Of a stretch of DNA of 64,000 nucleotides, positions 48,037 to 57,826 are shown piece by piece. Source of the DNA: Yersinia mollaretii ATCC 43969 (GTDB lineage: Bacteria; Pseudomonadota; Gammaproteobacteria; Enterobacterales; Enterobacteriaceae). Each line of letters starts with the position of its first letter. The first letter of the stretch is position 1. Under the pieces are notes generated by a model. That model was not told the origin of the DNA. It saw nothing but the letters and a program-made list of their open reading frames with translations, and did not search any database. The position numbers and the translations under genes were made by a program. The stretch spans positions 3,534,001 through 3,598,000 of the forward strand of contig NZ_CP054043.1 in NCBI RefSeq assembly GCF_013282725.1, written 5' to 3'.

Positions 48037-50702
48037 TCCTGCGTCCTCGCCGGTGTTGCTGTTGGTTGTGTCGTTGATGGTATAGAAAGCGTTTGTTGTA
48101 ACCACTCTTGTAAATTGTCACCAAAACGCAGGCTGCGCCAGAGTTGGAAGACATTTTCCTGATGTTGATAATTCAAGATGACCGCACGTTTGGAATTTTT
48201 CTGCGTATTCACACCATGAATTTTTGAACTTAACGTTAATTGACCCAGATTATCAAGATCCACTTTGGCATACGATTGATAAATCTCCATATAACGCAAC
48301 CAATCAATCGCCGCCCCCGCCGCAATATTGCTGTCGCCGATTTGGTTTGCCAGCTCTTGATCCAGACGCAGTGTCACCATGCCGTCGTTTGCCATCCAGC
48401 CATTGCGCACCAGCCATTGTGGGTTATTGAGATAAAGTGGCAACTCGCCATTCACTTTACCTGACATCGCAAACTGTTTCGGCTGGAGCACAGTAAAGAG
48501 TTCGCTAAGATCGATGCCTTTTAATTTCAACACGGCGGCATCATGCTGTGGCAATCGCAATGCAGATAAACTCATGTGCCCCTTCAGAATATCCATCCCC
48601 ACATTGCTCAGCGTCAATGGGGTTTCCTCTGAATAGGGGTAACTGCCTTGTAGATCGGCTGTGATATTCTGCATTTCAAACAGATTAGTGAGCGAAGCAA
48701 TACGCAACATCACCGGCTCTTTGGCCCCCAACTGCCAGCGGTGATCTTGTAAGCGGTAGGACATCACAAAATCCAGCCCACTCAGTTCGCCCTCTTTCAG
48801 CCACATACCGCCATTCTTGACCACCCAGTGACCACCGGCAGCAAAGCCCTGTTCGCGGGCTGCCGAGAAGGCCGCTTGCGCATAAAACTCACCATCACGC
48901 AGTTTGATGCCTAGCTCTTGCGATATCAGCGGCTGGAATACTTTTAATGACTGTTTCGGCCACCAGCCTTCACCGCGTAAGCGCTCACCATCCCAGCGAC
49001 CACTCAGCGGGATCGGCCCGATAGCTTTCGCCTGTAATTTTCCCTGCCATAAGAAACTCTCTGGGTCGCGGCCATTAAGTTGCAACGATAATACCGCTGG
49101 GGGCAGATAACCGCCGCCATCACTGAATGCCACTTTTTTCGCCCCCAACTCAAAACCGGCGATAAAAGCAGGATGATGGTTATCCCGCTGCCAAGTGAGG
49201 GGTTTGACCAATGTCAGCCGGGGGGCATCCACTTTCACCAACCCATACTGCAAACGATCAAAACCGGTCGAGAGTTTATCCACCGTGATCAAGGTGCCCT
49301 GCCAGTTCCCCTTGCCGCTGACATCCCAACGCGCGGCTAGCGGAGGCAGTTGACCACTCCCCCAATAGCGCCACTGCCAATTTCCCTTATCGGGCCAGAA
49401 ATCCTGCGCCTGACCATCTAAATGTAGATTGAAGCTACCCCAGTAGCTGTCCTGCGCATCGACAATCGCTTGTAGGCGACCCGTGACCCCAGCGGAGGTC
49501 ACTTTTACCCCCGCGAGGGGCCAGCGAGCATCCTTAATACGCAATTCGGGTGTGACATCTCCGTGGGCGCGCAGTAACGCGCCGGGGTGCAGTACCCATG
49601 TGGGATTCAGTACCGAGCCGCTGAGAATGCCGGGAATAGTGGCATTCAGCACCATGGTCTCCAGATTGGCCTGCCCACTGAGCTGGAATGCTAAGTCGCT
49701 GTTGATCATGCTCAGATTGCCCGGCCCAAGGGTCAGCACCGCATTGCCCTTGCCACTTTGGCCCGAGGTGATCACATTGATGCGGGCATCCACCGAGGTT
49801 TGATCCAGCCCCTGATCCCAATCATGTAGCGTCAGATTAATGCCACCACTCAGCGGTTGCTGAGCATAGGGCCACTGCCACTGCCCCTCCACGATTTGAA
49901 TTTGGTTGACTGACACCCGCCACGGCAACCGCGCAATGGGGGTCTCGTCACCCTGCTCAGTCAGTGTCAGTACCCCCTGCTGCTGTTGCCAGTTCAGATT
50001 CAGTAATAGCGGTTTGGAGAGATAACCGGTGGTCAATACGCCGTCGAGCGCCCCCTGCTCCGGCCAGTCATCCAGCGACAGCGGAATTTTAATTTTGCCG
50101 CTCAGCTCAAACGGCTGTGGGGTGCCGGGTACCGCAATCGAGAACTGATGCAGGCTAAGTTGCTGGTTTTCATCCAGTGTCGCAGCAAAGCTCAATTGTT
50201 GGCCCTGATAGCGCAACTCTTGGCTAAACTTGGTCTGTGGGCCAGCGCCCTTTGTGTTGGAGGAGGTGAGGGTCAATTTACCGGCGTATTGCTGCCACGG
50301 CGTAATTTGTAAATGGGCGATATCCAGACTCAATACCGAGAGCTGCTGTTGCCAGTAGGCCAAATTTTGTGGCGTGCTCTCGCCGCTGGCGGGGAGCTGA
50401 CTCAGACAGGCGGTATCCAGCGCCACATCACCGGCCCCCACTTGCCAACGGCCTTGATGGTAACCCAGACTTAATTGATGAATATTGGCGAGCGTACAGC
50501 CATTCACCCCATAGCGCAGTTGCGCAATACGCAACGCGCCATCTCGCCAAACCGGAGGGCTGGCTAATGTGAGCTGGCTGCCCGCAGGCAGCCAATATTG
50601 GGCGATTTTCGGTAACCACTGCGGCAGGGTTTTCCATAACGCCATCAGAGAAATTGCGCTGATTAATAAAAACCAACCCACTATTTTTGCGCATTTAGTC
50701 AT
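48033..50702 (-). CDS. ydbH: YdbH, AsmA-like intermembrane protein
   Basis: 889 residues from ATG 50702, after AAGG; the in-frame start at 50753 is less likely. An N-terminal membrane helix (VGWFLLISAISLMALWKTL) is followed by a very long periplasmic beta-rich region typical of AsmA-like lipid-transfer proteins. YdbH, together with TamB and YhdP, moves phospholipids to the outer membrane in E. coli. The YnbE gene overlaps its 3' end, consistent with their joint function. Confidence 0.92.
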   Translation of the reverse strand: MTKCAKIVGWFLLISAISLMALWKTLPQWLPKIAQYWLPAGSQLTLASPPVWRDGALRIAQLRYGVNGCTLANIHQLSLGYHQGRWQVGAGDVALDTACLSQLPASGESTPQNLAYWQQQLSVLSLDIAHLQITPWQQYAGKLTLTSSNTKGAGPQTKFSQELRYQGQQLSFAATLDENQQLSLHQFSIAVPGTPQPFELSGKIKIPLSLDDWPEQGALDGVLTTGYLSKPLLLNLNWQQQQGVLTLTEQGDETPIARLPWRVSVNQIQIVEGQWQWPYAQQPLSGGINLTLHDWDQGLDQTSVDARINVITSGQSGKGNAVLTLGPGNLSMINSDLAFQLSGQANLETMVLNATIPGILSGSVLNPTWVLHPGALLRAHGDVTPELRIKDARWPLAGVKVTSAGVTGRLQAIVDAQDSYWGSFNLHLDGQAQDFWPDKGNWQWRYWGSGQLPPLAARWDVSGKGNWQGTLITVDKLSTGFDRLQYGLVKVDAPRLTLVKPLTWQRDNHHPAFIAGFELGAKKVAFSDGGGYLPPAVLSLQLNGRDPESFLWQGKLQAKAIGPIPLSGRWDGERLRGEGWWPKQSLKVFQPLISQELGIKLRDGEFYAQAAFSAAREQGFAAGGHWVVKNGGMWLKEGELSGLDFVMSYRLQDHRWQLGAKEPVMLRIASLTNLFEMQNITADLQGSYPYSEETPLTLSNVGMDILKGHMSLSALRLPQHDAAVLKLKGIDLSELFTVLQPKQFAMSGKVNGELPLYLNNPQWLVRNGWMANDGMVTLRLDQELANQIGDSNIAAGAAIDWLRYMEIYQSYAKVDLDNLGQLTLSSKIHGVNTQKNSKRAVILNYQHQENVFQLWRSLRFGDNLQEWLQQTLSIPSTTQPTATPARTQE

Positions 50703-50866
50703 GACTTGCCTTGTTTTATCACCGAGCTGACTCGGGGTGTGCTTTAATCTCACTCATCTAAGCTGCTGCAAGATACCACAAAATAGAGTGTTATCCTGAG
50801 ACTCGAAATTGTATGATTTATTCAAATCTGTTAGATTGATCACATTATTTTGACGGAGAAATGACG

Positions 50867-51859
50867 ATGAAATTAGCCGTTTACAGCACTAAACAGTATG
50901 ACCGCAAATACCTCGAATTGGTCAACAAAGATTTTGGCTTTGAATTGGAGTTTTTCGATTTTCTGTTATCACCCAAAACCGCGAAAATGGCGGCGGGCTG
51001 TGACGCAATCTGCATCTTCGTCAACGATGATGCTTGTCGCGCCACCTTAGAAGAGCTGAAAAGTGTCGGGGTTGAGATTTTGGCCTTGCGCTGTGCGGGC
51101 TTCAATAACGTGGATCTGGAAGCCGCAAAAGAGCTGGGCATTCAGGTGGTGCGTGTTCCGGCTTATTCACCGGAAGCGGTGGCTGAACATGCGGTTGGTA
51201 TGATGATGAGCCTCAATCGTCGTATTCACCGCGCTTATCAGCGTACCCGTGATGCCAACTTCTCGTTGGAAGGTTTGATTGGCTTCAATATGCATAACCG
51301 CACGGCGGGGATCATTGGCACCGGTAAGATTGGTGTCGCCACCATGCGCATCCTGAAAGGTTTTGGTATGCGTCTGCTGGCCTTCGACCCTTACCCAAGT
51401 GCGCAGGCGCTGGAGCTGGGTGCTGAATATGTTGATCTCAAAACTTTGTACGCCGAATCTGATGTTATCTCGCTGCACTGCCCGATGACCCCAGAGAATC
51501 ATCATTTGCTGAATAAGCAATCATTTGACCAAATGAAAGATGGCGTGATGATCATCAACACCAGCCGTGGGGGGTTGATTGATTCTGCGGCGGCGATTGA
51601 AGCACTGAAACAGCAAAAAATCGGCGCACTCGGGATGGATGTGTATGAGAATGAACGGGATTTGTTCTTTGAAGACAAATCCAATGACGTGATTCAGGAC
51701 GATGTTTTCCGCCGTCTCTCTTCCTGTCATAACGTGTTATTTACCGGCCATCAGGCATTTTTGACTGAAGAAGCGCTGACCAGTATCTCTGCCACCACCA
51801 TGCAGAATATTGCCCAACTGAAAAACGGCGAGCCTTGCCCGAATATCATCAGCGCCTAA
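50867..51859 (+). CDS. ldhA: Fermentative D-lactate dehydrogenase
   Basis: 330 residues from ATG 50867 (MKLAVYSTKQYD), 8 bases after GGAG; an ATG at 50861 is too close. NADH-dependent reduction of pyruvate to D-lactate. Key elements are the NAD fold GIIGTGKIG (about 150), the Arg/Glu/His active site (NTSRGGLIDS; Glu in MDVYENE; His in FTGHQAFLT) and CAGFNNVDL. It is divergent from ydbH, as in E. coli. Confidence 0.97.
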   Translation: MKLAVYSTKQYDRKYLELVNKDFGFELEFFDFLLSPKTAKMAAGCDAICIFVNDDACRATLEELKSVGVEILALRCAGFNNVDLEAAKELGIQVVRVPAYSPEAVAEHAVGMMMSLNRRIHRAYQRTRDANFSLEGLIGFNMHNRTAGIIGTGKIGVATMRILKGFGMRLLAFDPYPSAQALELGAEYVDLKTLYAESDVISLHCPMTPENHHLLNKQSFDQMKDGVMIINTSRGGLIDSAAAIEALKQQKIGALGMDVYENERDLFFEDKSNDVIQDDVFRRLSSCHNVLFTGHQAFLTEEALTSISATTMQNIAQLKNGEPCPNIISA

Positions 51860-51895
51860 TGCGTTGTGAACCTCAAGGATGAGGTTTATTTCAGC

Positions 51896-51930
51896 GAGCG
51901 CGGCCAACACACCGGCAACTTGAAAGATGA
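51896..51930 (+). repeat. Partial copy of MITE-like element end
   Basis: 35 bp starting GAGCG, then the segment ending CAACTTGAAAGATGA, repeats with one mismatch at 52026-52060, exactly 130 bp later. It lacks the GGGTATT tip. Confidence 0.85.
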
Positions 51931-51941
51931 CAACACTCTGG

Positions 51942-52068
51942 AATACCCAATAGATTTCGAGGTGCAGGAAGGCGGCAAGTGAGTGCATCCCGATGAGCTG
52001 ACATCAGTCAGTGATTCGGGTGAACGAGCGCAGCCAACACACCGGCAACTTGAAAGATGAAGGGTATT
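51942..52068. mobile_element. 127-bp MITE-like intergenic repeat with terminal inverted repeats
   Basis: The left end AATACCCAATAGATTTCGAG (51942) and the right end CAACTTGAAAGATGAAGGGT followed by ATT (to 52068) are inverted copies: the outer 7 bp match exactly (AATACCC/GGGTATT) and the next 17 at about 10 positions. There is no ORF inside. The inner part (GGTGCAGGAAGGCGGCAAGT) is one I recall in many Yersinia and Serratia intergenic regions. It ends one base before the stop codon of the DUF333 gene. Confidence 0.7.
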
Positions 52069-52069
52069 C

Positions 52070-52366
52070 TTATTTTGGGCAAGCGCCCCGCATCAACGCC
52101 CACTCCTCGCACCGCTTGCCATCGGGCAACTGGCACATCCCGACACTGCCGCCATTAAGTTGCTTGGCGAGGGTTAATACCCCTCCCGCATTGGCACAAT
52201 TGACTGATGCCGGATTCGCCATACTGACTTTCGTGTGGGCACTGGTGGCTTGTTGTACAGGTTCATCGCTGGCACTGCGGTTTGACGTGGTATCGGTTGG
52301 ATCATTGCTGCTGCAAGCGGCTAAAAAAAACACGGCGCCACCCACAAACCAAGATAATGCGTTCAT
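52070..52366 (-). CDS. DUF333 lipoprotein, YdbJ-like
   Basis: 98 residues with lipobox LAAC in MNALSWFVGGAVFFLAACSS. The DUF333 core covers residues 48-98: MANPASVNCANAGGVLTL, then GGSVGMCQLPDGKRCEEWAL, with four cysteines. Function unknown; similar lipoproteins (YdbJ, YoaF) occur next to ldhA or elsewhere in enterobacteria. E. coli has hslJ between ldhA and ydbJ; it is absent here, and the repeat lies in its place. Confidence 0.85.
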   Translation of the reverse strand: MNALSWFVGGAVFFLAACSSNDPTDTTSNRSASDEPVQQATSAHTKVSMANPASVNCANAGGVLTLAKQLNGGSVGMCQLPDGKRCEEWALMRGACPK

Positions 52367-52572
52367 TATTTTACTCCGGCATGAGAAATATATAGCGCTA
52401 TAATTGGGTTATATAATCTCTGTTGTAATTAAAACACAACACAAATAAGCATAAACGCAATAATTTAATTTAGGGCAGACAGGTATTTTAGCGAGGAAAA
52501 TAATCAAGTTAATATTAATCCTATAAAGAATCAGACACCTAGCGTCGATTTTAAAATAGAAAGGGAATAAAT

Positions 52573-53232
52573 ATGATTACTGATTTACTACTGCGAATTA
52601 CTCTGGCCGGTGCGCTGGGGGCTTTGATTGGGCTGGAACGTCAATTACGCGCTAAAGAAGCGGGATTACGTACCCATATTCTGGTGGGTATCGGCAGTGC
52701 CATGTTTATGATTGTATCAAAATACGGTTTTGAAGATTTACTGACACTGGAACACGTCAGTTTTGACCCTAGCCGCGTCTCCGCGCAAGTCGTCAGTGGT
52801 ATGGGGTTCCTCGGTGCCGGGACCATCATGATTCAAAAGCATATGGTGAAAGGGCTGACCACCGCTGCGGGCATGTGGGTCACCGCCGCTATTGGTCTGG
52901 TGATTGGGAGTGGCCTGTATGAGGTTGGCATCTATGGCACGCTGGTGACTCTGGTGGTGCTGGAGATCTTCCGTCAGTTAAGTGACCGTCTCATCGGCCA
53001 ACATCATTTTGTGTCGATTAAACTGCCATCCCAAAGTGTGCCGGGTATTTTGGTTGCTATGCAAAAACTCAAACTTGCCCCCATGAATCTCTCTGTCGAG
53101 CAAAATCATGACAATGGTGAAGTGGACTGTGAACTCACTATGGAAATAATGTTACTTCCGAGAAAAAACCTGAGCCAAATTTATGACGCCTTGCTGAAGG
53201 TGGAGGGAGTCCATAAGTTGGATATTACATAA
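52573..53232 (+). CDS. MgtC/SapB-family membrane protein
   Basis: 219 residues. Four to five N-terminal helices (residues 5-145) include the MgtC signature GLERQLRAKEAGLRTHILVG and SGMGFLGAGTIM. A C-terminal ACT-like soluble domain (VSIKLPSQSVPGILVAMQKL onward, about 155-219) follows. MgtC proteins inhibit the F-type ATP synthase and help growth at low Mg2+ and in macrophages in Salmonella. ATG 52573 follows AGGGA. The upstream 200 bp shows no leader I recognise; no mgtB partner is adjacent. Confidence 0.9.
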   Translation: MITDLLLRITLAGALGALIGLERQLRAKEAGLRTHILVGIGSAMFMIVSKYGFEDLLTLEHVSFDPSRVSAQVVSGMGFLGAGTIMIQKHMVKGLTTAAGMWVTAAIGLVIGSGLYEVGIYGTLVTLVVLEIFRQLSDRLIGQHHFVSIKLPSQSVPGILVAMQKLKLAPMNLSVEQNHDNGEVDCELTMEIMLLPRKNLSQIYDALLKVEGVHKLDIT

Positions 53233-53323
53233 GTGGGATATTACATAAATTGCGCTATCTCTACATTGCCGCCCCACCCGCGACAATACGAAGATAGCGC
53301 ATCCTATTCCATCGCCAACTTTA

Positions 53324-53656
53324 TTAATGCATCGGGGTCTTGGACAGCAGGTTAATCACCAACACACCCGCAATAATCAATGTCATCCCCGCAATGGCGG
53401 CCCAATCCAGCTTCTGTTGATACAAGAATGTGGCGGCGATGGAAACTAATACAATTCCTAGCCCTGACCAGATGGCATAGGCAATCCCCAGCGGCATGGT
53501 TTTCACCACCTGCGAAAGTCCCCAGAAAGCAATACCATAACCGATGACTACCACAATCGAGGGAACTAAGCGGGTAAACCCTTCCGATGCTTTCAGCATG
53601 GTGGTTGCCACCACTTCGGCAACAATCGCCATCATTAAATACATGAAACCACTCAT
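53324..53656 (-). CDS. Small multidrug resistance transporter, EmrE-like
   Basis: 110 residues, four helices. Glu14 (MAIVAEVVATTMLKASEGFT) is the proton/drug site of SMR pumps, and AYAIWSGLGIVLVS is the helix-3 dimer motif. IIAGVLVINLLSKTP is helix 4. It exchanges protons for quaternary ammonium or similar cations. ATG 53656 follows GAGAG. Confidence 0.94.
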   Translation of the reverse strand: MSGFMYLMMAIVAEVVATTMLKASEGFTRLVPSIVVVIGYGIAFWGLSQVVKTMPLGIAYAIWSGLGIVLVSIAATFLYQQKLDWAAIAGMTLIIAGVLVINLLSKTPMH

Positions 53657-54069
53657 CGTTACTCTCTCATTTCAGTATTGAGCAGGCATTATGCCCGCCG
53701 ATGCTTAAATGGTCATTAAATCCATTTTAGCTTCACAATTATTTCACAAATGCACTTAACATCTGAGTAATAATTGCGCGTCACCGCGACGAGCAATATC
53801 TCATTGCGATCAGAAATAGTTTTCTAATTGTAATAATTATTATCTGAATCGCCACTCTATGCGCGATCCGCACTCCTCATCTTATTTATAGAGGGCGACC
53901 GCCACACAAATGCGATAACTGGCAAAAATGCGCTCTGCTAGAATTTCGTTATTAGTTCAAATAGACAGATTGGTTCAAATAGCCAGTTAGCATTCCAAGA
54001 CACTCATTACTCCTTTTTATGTGCACGAAAATGTTCTCGGCATAATAAGCAATGTGAAGGTACAAATTA
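53657..54069. other. Divergent EmrE-like/nifJ intergenic region
   Basis: About 413 bp. A 14-bp direct repeat, GTTCAAATAGACAG at 53955 and GTTCAAATAGCCAG at 53973 (18-bp period), lies about 100 bp before nifJ. In E. coli the micC small RNA gene precedes ydbK; I see no micC-like sequence here. Confidence 0.55.
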
Positions 54070-57000
54070 ATGATTACGACTGACGGTAACAGTGCAGTGG
54101 CTTCTGTGGCCTATCGTGCCAGTGAAGTTATTGCTATCTACCCTATTACGCCAAGTTCTACCATGGCCGAACAAGCGGATGCTTGGTCAGGTGACGGCAA
54201 AGTCAACATCTGGGGTGATGTGCCCCGCGTGGTGGAGATGCAGTCTGAAGGCGGGGCCATTGCGACTGTGCATGGAGCACTGCAAACCGGTGCGCTATCA
54301 ACCTCATTTACCTCCTCGCAGGGATTGCTGTTGATGATCCCAACCCTGTACAAGTTGGCGGGCGAGTTGACTCCCTTTGTACTCCATGTGGCGGCCCGCA
54401 CCATTGCCACCCATGCACTGTCGATCTTTGGTGATCACTCCGATGTGATGGCCGTACGCCAGACCGGTTGTGCCATGTTGTGTGCCAGCAGTGTGCAGGA
54501 AGCACAGGATTTCGCCCTGATCTCTCAAGTGGCGACACTCAATAGTCGTATTCCTTTTATTCATTTCTTTGATGGTTTCCGCACCTCACACGAAATCAAT
54601 AAAATTGTGCCGCTCAGTGATGACACCCTGCGCCAGCTACTGCCGCAAAAAGGGATTGATGGTCACCGCAGCCGCGCACTTTCGCCGGATCATCCGGTAG
54701 TGCGAGGCACATCCGCCAACCCCGACACCTATTTCCAGTCACGCGAGGCCACCAACCCTTGGTATAACAATACCTATCAGCATGTGGCCGATGCCATGCA
54801 GGCGTTTGCCGAGGCCACGGGGCGCGAATATAAGCCATTTGAATATTACGGCCACCCACAAGCTGAGCGCGTGATTATTCTGATGGGGTCTGCCATCGGC
54901 ACCTGCGAAGAGGTGATTGATAGCTTGCTGACCCGTGGCGAGAAAGTAGGCGTGCTAAAAGTGCGTCTATTCCGCCCTTTCTCGGCTGAACATCTGCTGA
55001 GTGTGTTGCCGTCATCGGCGACCAAAATTGCAGTGCTGGATCGCACCAAAGAGCCGGGAGCCTTAGCCGAGCCGCTCTATCTGGATGTCATGACCGCGCT
55101 GGCGGAAGCTTATAGCCGTGGCGAACGCGCCACCTTGCCGAAAGTGATCGGCGGCCGCTATGGTCTCTCCTCCAAAGAGTTTGGCCCCGACTGTGCGCTG
55201 GCCATTTTCAAAGAGCTGCTGCTGGATCTGCCACGTCCGCGCTTTACGGTCGGGATTTTTGATGACGTTACCGGCCTGTCATTGCCACTGACGGATGAGA
55301 AAATCGAGCAACGCGCCACACTGGAAGCCCTGTTTTATGGCCTTGGCAGTGACGGTTCCGTCTCGGCGACCAAAAATAATATCAAGATTATCGGTAACAG
55401 CACCGCGCTCTATGCACAGGGCTATTTTGTCTACGACTCGAAAAAGGCGGGCGGCCTGACCGTCTCTCATTTGCGTGTCAGTGAAACGCCGATCAACTCG
55501 GCGTATTTGGTCAGTCACGCCGATTTTGTCGGCTGCCACCAGTTGCAGTTTATCGACATCTACCAAATGGCTGAACGGCTCAAACCGGGCGGCATTTTCT
55601 TGATTAATACCCCATTTAGTGCCGACGATATGTGGTCACGGCTGCCACAGGAGGTGCAGGCGGTGCTGCATCAGCGCAATGCCCGTCTGTTTGTGATCAA
55701 TGCCGCAAAAATCGCCCGTGAATGTAAGTTAGGGGCGCGCATCAATACCGTGATGCAGATGGCGTTCTTCCATCTAACACAAATTTTACCTACGGCCATG
55801 GCACAAGAGCAGTTACGCGCCGCCATTGATCGCAGTTACAGTAATAAAGGGCCGGAAATTGTGACCCGCAACTGGCAGGCGCTGGATGCCACGCTAGAAG
55901 CACTGGTAGAAATTCCGCTGCAACCTATTGATGAACATAGCCCAATGCGCCCGCCGATTGTCTCTGATCAGGCACCCGATTTTGTCAAAACCGTCACCGC
56001 AACCATGCTGGCCGGTTTGGGTGATGCACTGCCCGTTTCAGCGTTTCCACCCGATGGCACTTGGCCAGTGGGCACCACCCAGTGGGAAAAACGCAATATC
56101 GCGGAAGACATTCCTATCTGGCAACCCGATCTCTGTACCCAGTGTAACCACTGTGTCGCCGCCTGCCCGCATTCAGCCATCCGCGCCAAAGTGGTACAGC
56201 CTGATGCCATGGCCGATGCGCCGGACAGCTTGCAATCGCTGGATGTGAAAGCCCGCGATATGCGCGGTCAGAAATATGTGCTGCAAGTCGCGCCGGAAGA
56301 TTGCACCGGATGTAACCTGTGTTACGAAGTCTGCCCAGCGAAAGATCGCCAGAATCCTGAAATCAAAGCCATCAATATGAAACCACGGCTAGAGCATCTG
56401 GTGGAGGAGAAAGCCCACTATGATTTCTTCCTCAAATTGCCGGAAATTGATAAAACGCAAATGGAGCGTATCGATATCCGGACTTCACAATTGATTTCGC
56501 CGCTGTTTGAATACTCCGGTGCGTGCTCCGGTTGCGGTGAAACACCGTACATTAAGCTGCTCACCCAACTGTATGGCGATCGCCTGTTAATTGCCAACGC
56601 CACTGGCTGCTCCTCCATTTATGGCGGCAACTTACCGACCACCCCCTATACCACCAATGCTGATGGCCGTGGCCCCGCATGGGCTAACTCGCTATTTGAA
56701 GATAATGCCGAATTTGGTTTGGGCTTCCGTCTGACCGTTGACCAACATCGCCAACGTGTCACGCGCTTGATAACTCAACTGGCCCCTCAACTGCCAGCAG
56801 ATTTGGTCAGTCAGTTGCTCAATGAAGACGCCACCCCTGAAGTTCGTCGCGAGCAGGTGACGCAACTGCGCCAGTTGTTAGCTCACATTCCTGGTAATGA
56901 TGCACAGCAGTTAGCCACCGACGCAGATTATCTGGTGGATAAATCCATCTGGCTGATTGGCGGCGACGGCTGGGCCTATGATATTGGTTTCGGTGGCCTT

Positions 57001-57603
57001 GATCATGTGTTGAGCCTGACCGAAAACGTCAATGTGCTGGTGCTAGATACCCAGTGCTACTCCAACACCGGCGGGCAGCAATCCAAAGCCACGCCGCTCG
57101 GGGCAGTGACTAAATTTGGTGAACATGGAAAACGTAAAGCGCGCAAAGACTTAGGTGTCAGCATGATGATGTACGGCCATGTTTATGTGGCACAAATTTC
57201 ACTGGGCGCGCAGCTCAATCAGACGGTAAAAGCGATTCAGGAAGCGGAAGCTTATCCCGGTCCGTCACTGATAATTGCTTACAGCCCTTGTGAAGAGCAT
57301 GGCTATGATCTGGCCTACAGCCATGACCAAATGAAGCAATTAACCGCGACCGGTTTCTGGCCGCTGTACCGTTTCGATCCACGCCGCGCGGATGAAGGCA
57401 AAGCGGCTTTGGCGCTGGATTCTCGGCCACCGAGCAGTGACCTGACCACCACGCTGCTTAAGGAGCAACGCTTCCGCCGACTCAATACCCAAGAGCCGGA
57501 AGTGGCCGCGCAACTGTATGCCGCAGCCGAAAAAGACCTGAAAAAGCGCTATGACTTCCTGAGTTTACTGGCGGGGAAAGCAGAAAAAGCGCCAGCAGAG
57601 TAA
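54070..57603 (+). CDS. nifJ: Pyruvate:ferredoxin/flavodoxin oxidoreductase
   Basis: 1177 residues, the full-length single-chain PFOR (YdbK in E. coli). It oxidises pyruvate and CoA to acetyl-CoA and CO2, reducing flavodoxin or ferredoxin. The N-terminal domain starts with YPITPSSTMAEQAD. Two 4Fe-4S cluster motifs are CTQCNHCVAACP near residue 690 and CTGCNLCYEVCP near 750, and a third cysteine set is SGACSGCGETPY. The TPP-binding region is GGDGWAYDIGFGGLDHVL near 965. The start ATG follows GAAGG. It has its own terminator and is linked to ldhA as in E. coli. Confidence 0.96.
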   Translation: MITTDGNSAVASVAYRASEVIAIYPITPSSTMAEQADAWSGDGKVNIWGDVPRVVEMQSEGGAIATVHGALQTGALSTSFTSSQGLLLMIPTLYKLAGELTPFVLHVAARTIATHALSIFGDHSDVMAVRQTGCAMLCASSVQEAQDFALISQVATLNSRIPFIHFFDGFRTSHEINKIVPLSDDTLRQLLPQKGIDGHRSRALSPDHPVVRGTSANPDTYFQSREATNPWYNNTYQHVADAMQAFAEATGREYKPFEYYGHPQAERVIILMGSAIGTCEEVIDSLLTRGEKVGVLKVRLFRPFSAEHLLSVLPSSATKIAVLDRTKEPGALAEPLYLDVMTALAEAYSRGERATLPKVIGGRYGLSSKEFGPDCALAIFKELLLDLPRPRFTVGIFDDVTGLSLPLTDEKIEQRATLEALFYGLGSDGSVSATKNNIKIIGNSTALYAQGYFVYDSKKAGGLTVSHLRVSETPINSAYLVSHADFVGCHQLQFIDIYQMAERLKPGGIFLINTPFSADDMWSRLPQEVQAVLHQRNARLFVINAAKIARECKLGARINTVMQMAFFHLTQILPTAMAQEQLRAAIDRSYSNKGPEIVTRNWQALDATLEALVEIPLQPIDEHSPMRPPIVSDQAPDFVKTVTATMLAGLGDALPVSAFPPDGTWPVGTTQWEKRNIAEDIPIWQPDLCTQCNHCVAACPHSAIRAKVVQPDAMADAPDSLQSLDVKARDMRGQKYVLQVAPEDCTGCNLCYEVCPAKDRQNPEIKAINMKPRLEHLVEEKAHYDFFLKLPEIDKTQMERIDIRTSQLISPLFEYSGACSGCGETPYIKLLTQLYGDRLLIANATGCSSIYGGNLPTTPYTTNADGRGPAWANSLFEDNAEFGLGFRLTVDQHRQRVTRLITQLAPQLPADLVSQLLNEDATPEVRREQVTQLRQLLAHIPGNDAQQLATDADYLVDKSIWLIGGDGWAYDIGFGGLDHVLSLTENVNVLVLDTQCYSNTGGQQSKATPLGAVTKFGEHGKRKARKDLGVSMMMYGHVYVAQISLGAQLNQTVKAIQEAEAYPGPSLIIAYSPCEEHGYDLAYSHDQMKQLTATGFWPLYRFDPRRADEGKAALALDSRPPSSDLTTTLLKEQRFRRLNTQEPEVAAQLYAAAEKDLKKRYDFLSLLAGKAEKAPAE

Positions 57604-57626
57604 TTGATTAATCGGTTAAATCACCC

Positions 57627-57661
57627 AGCCAGTCAGTTTTCCCTGACTGGCTTTTTATTTT
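57627..57661 (+). terminator. Intrinsic terminator of nifJ
   Basis: AGCCAGTCAG (57627-57636) pairs with CTGACTGGCT (57643-57652), followed by TTTTATTTT, 24 bp after the stop. Confidence 0.93.
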
Positions 57662-57826
57662 GTGACAATTTTTATTACCCGCCATTCTTAAGTTGAAATA
57701 TCAACGCATTAAATGAGGTGATAAGTTATCGCCGATTCATATTTAACTCTACAGAGTAAAACACCTCCTTCATGACGTTATTTAATGCCGAATTCTATTT
57801 GATAAATTCAATGACAAAGAGGTTTT

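Noticed and set aside
53657..54069. micC small RNA gene before nifJ
   Set aside because: No sequence resembling the 5' seed or terminator of E. coli MicC was seen.
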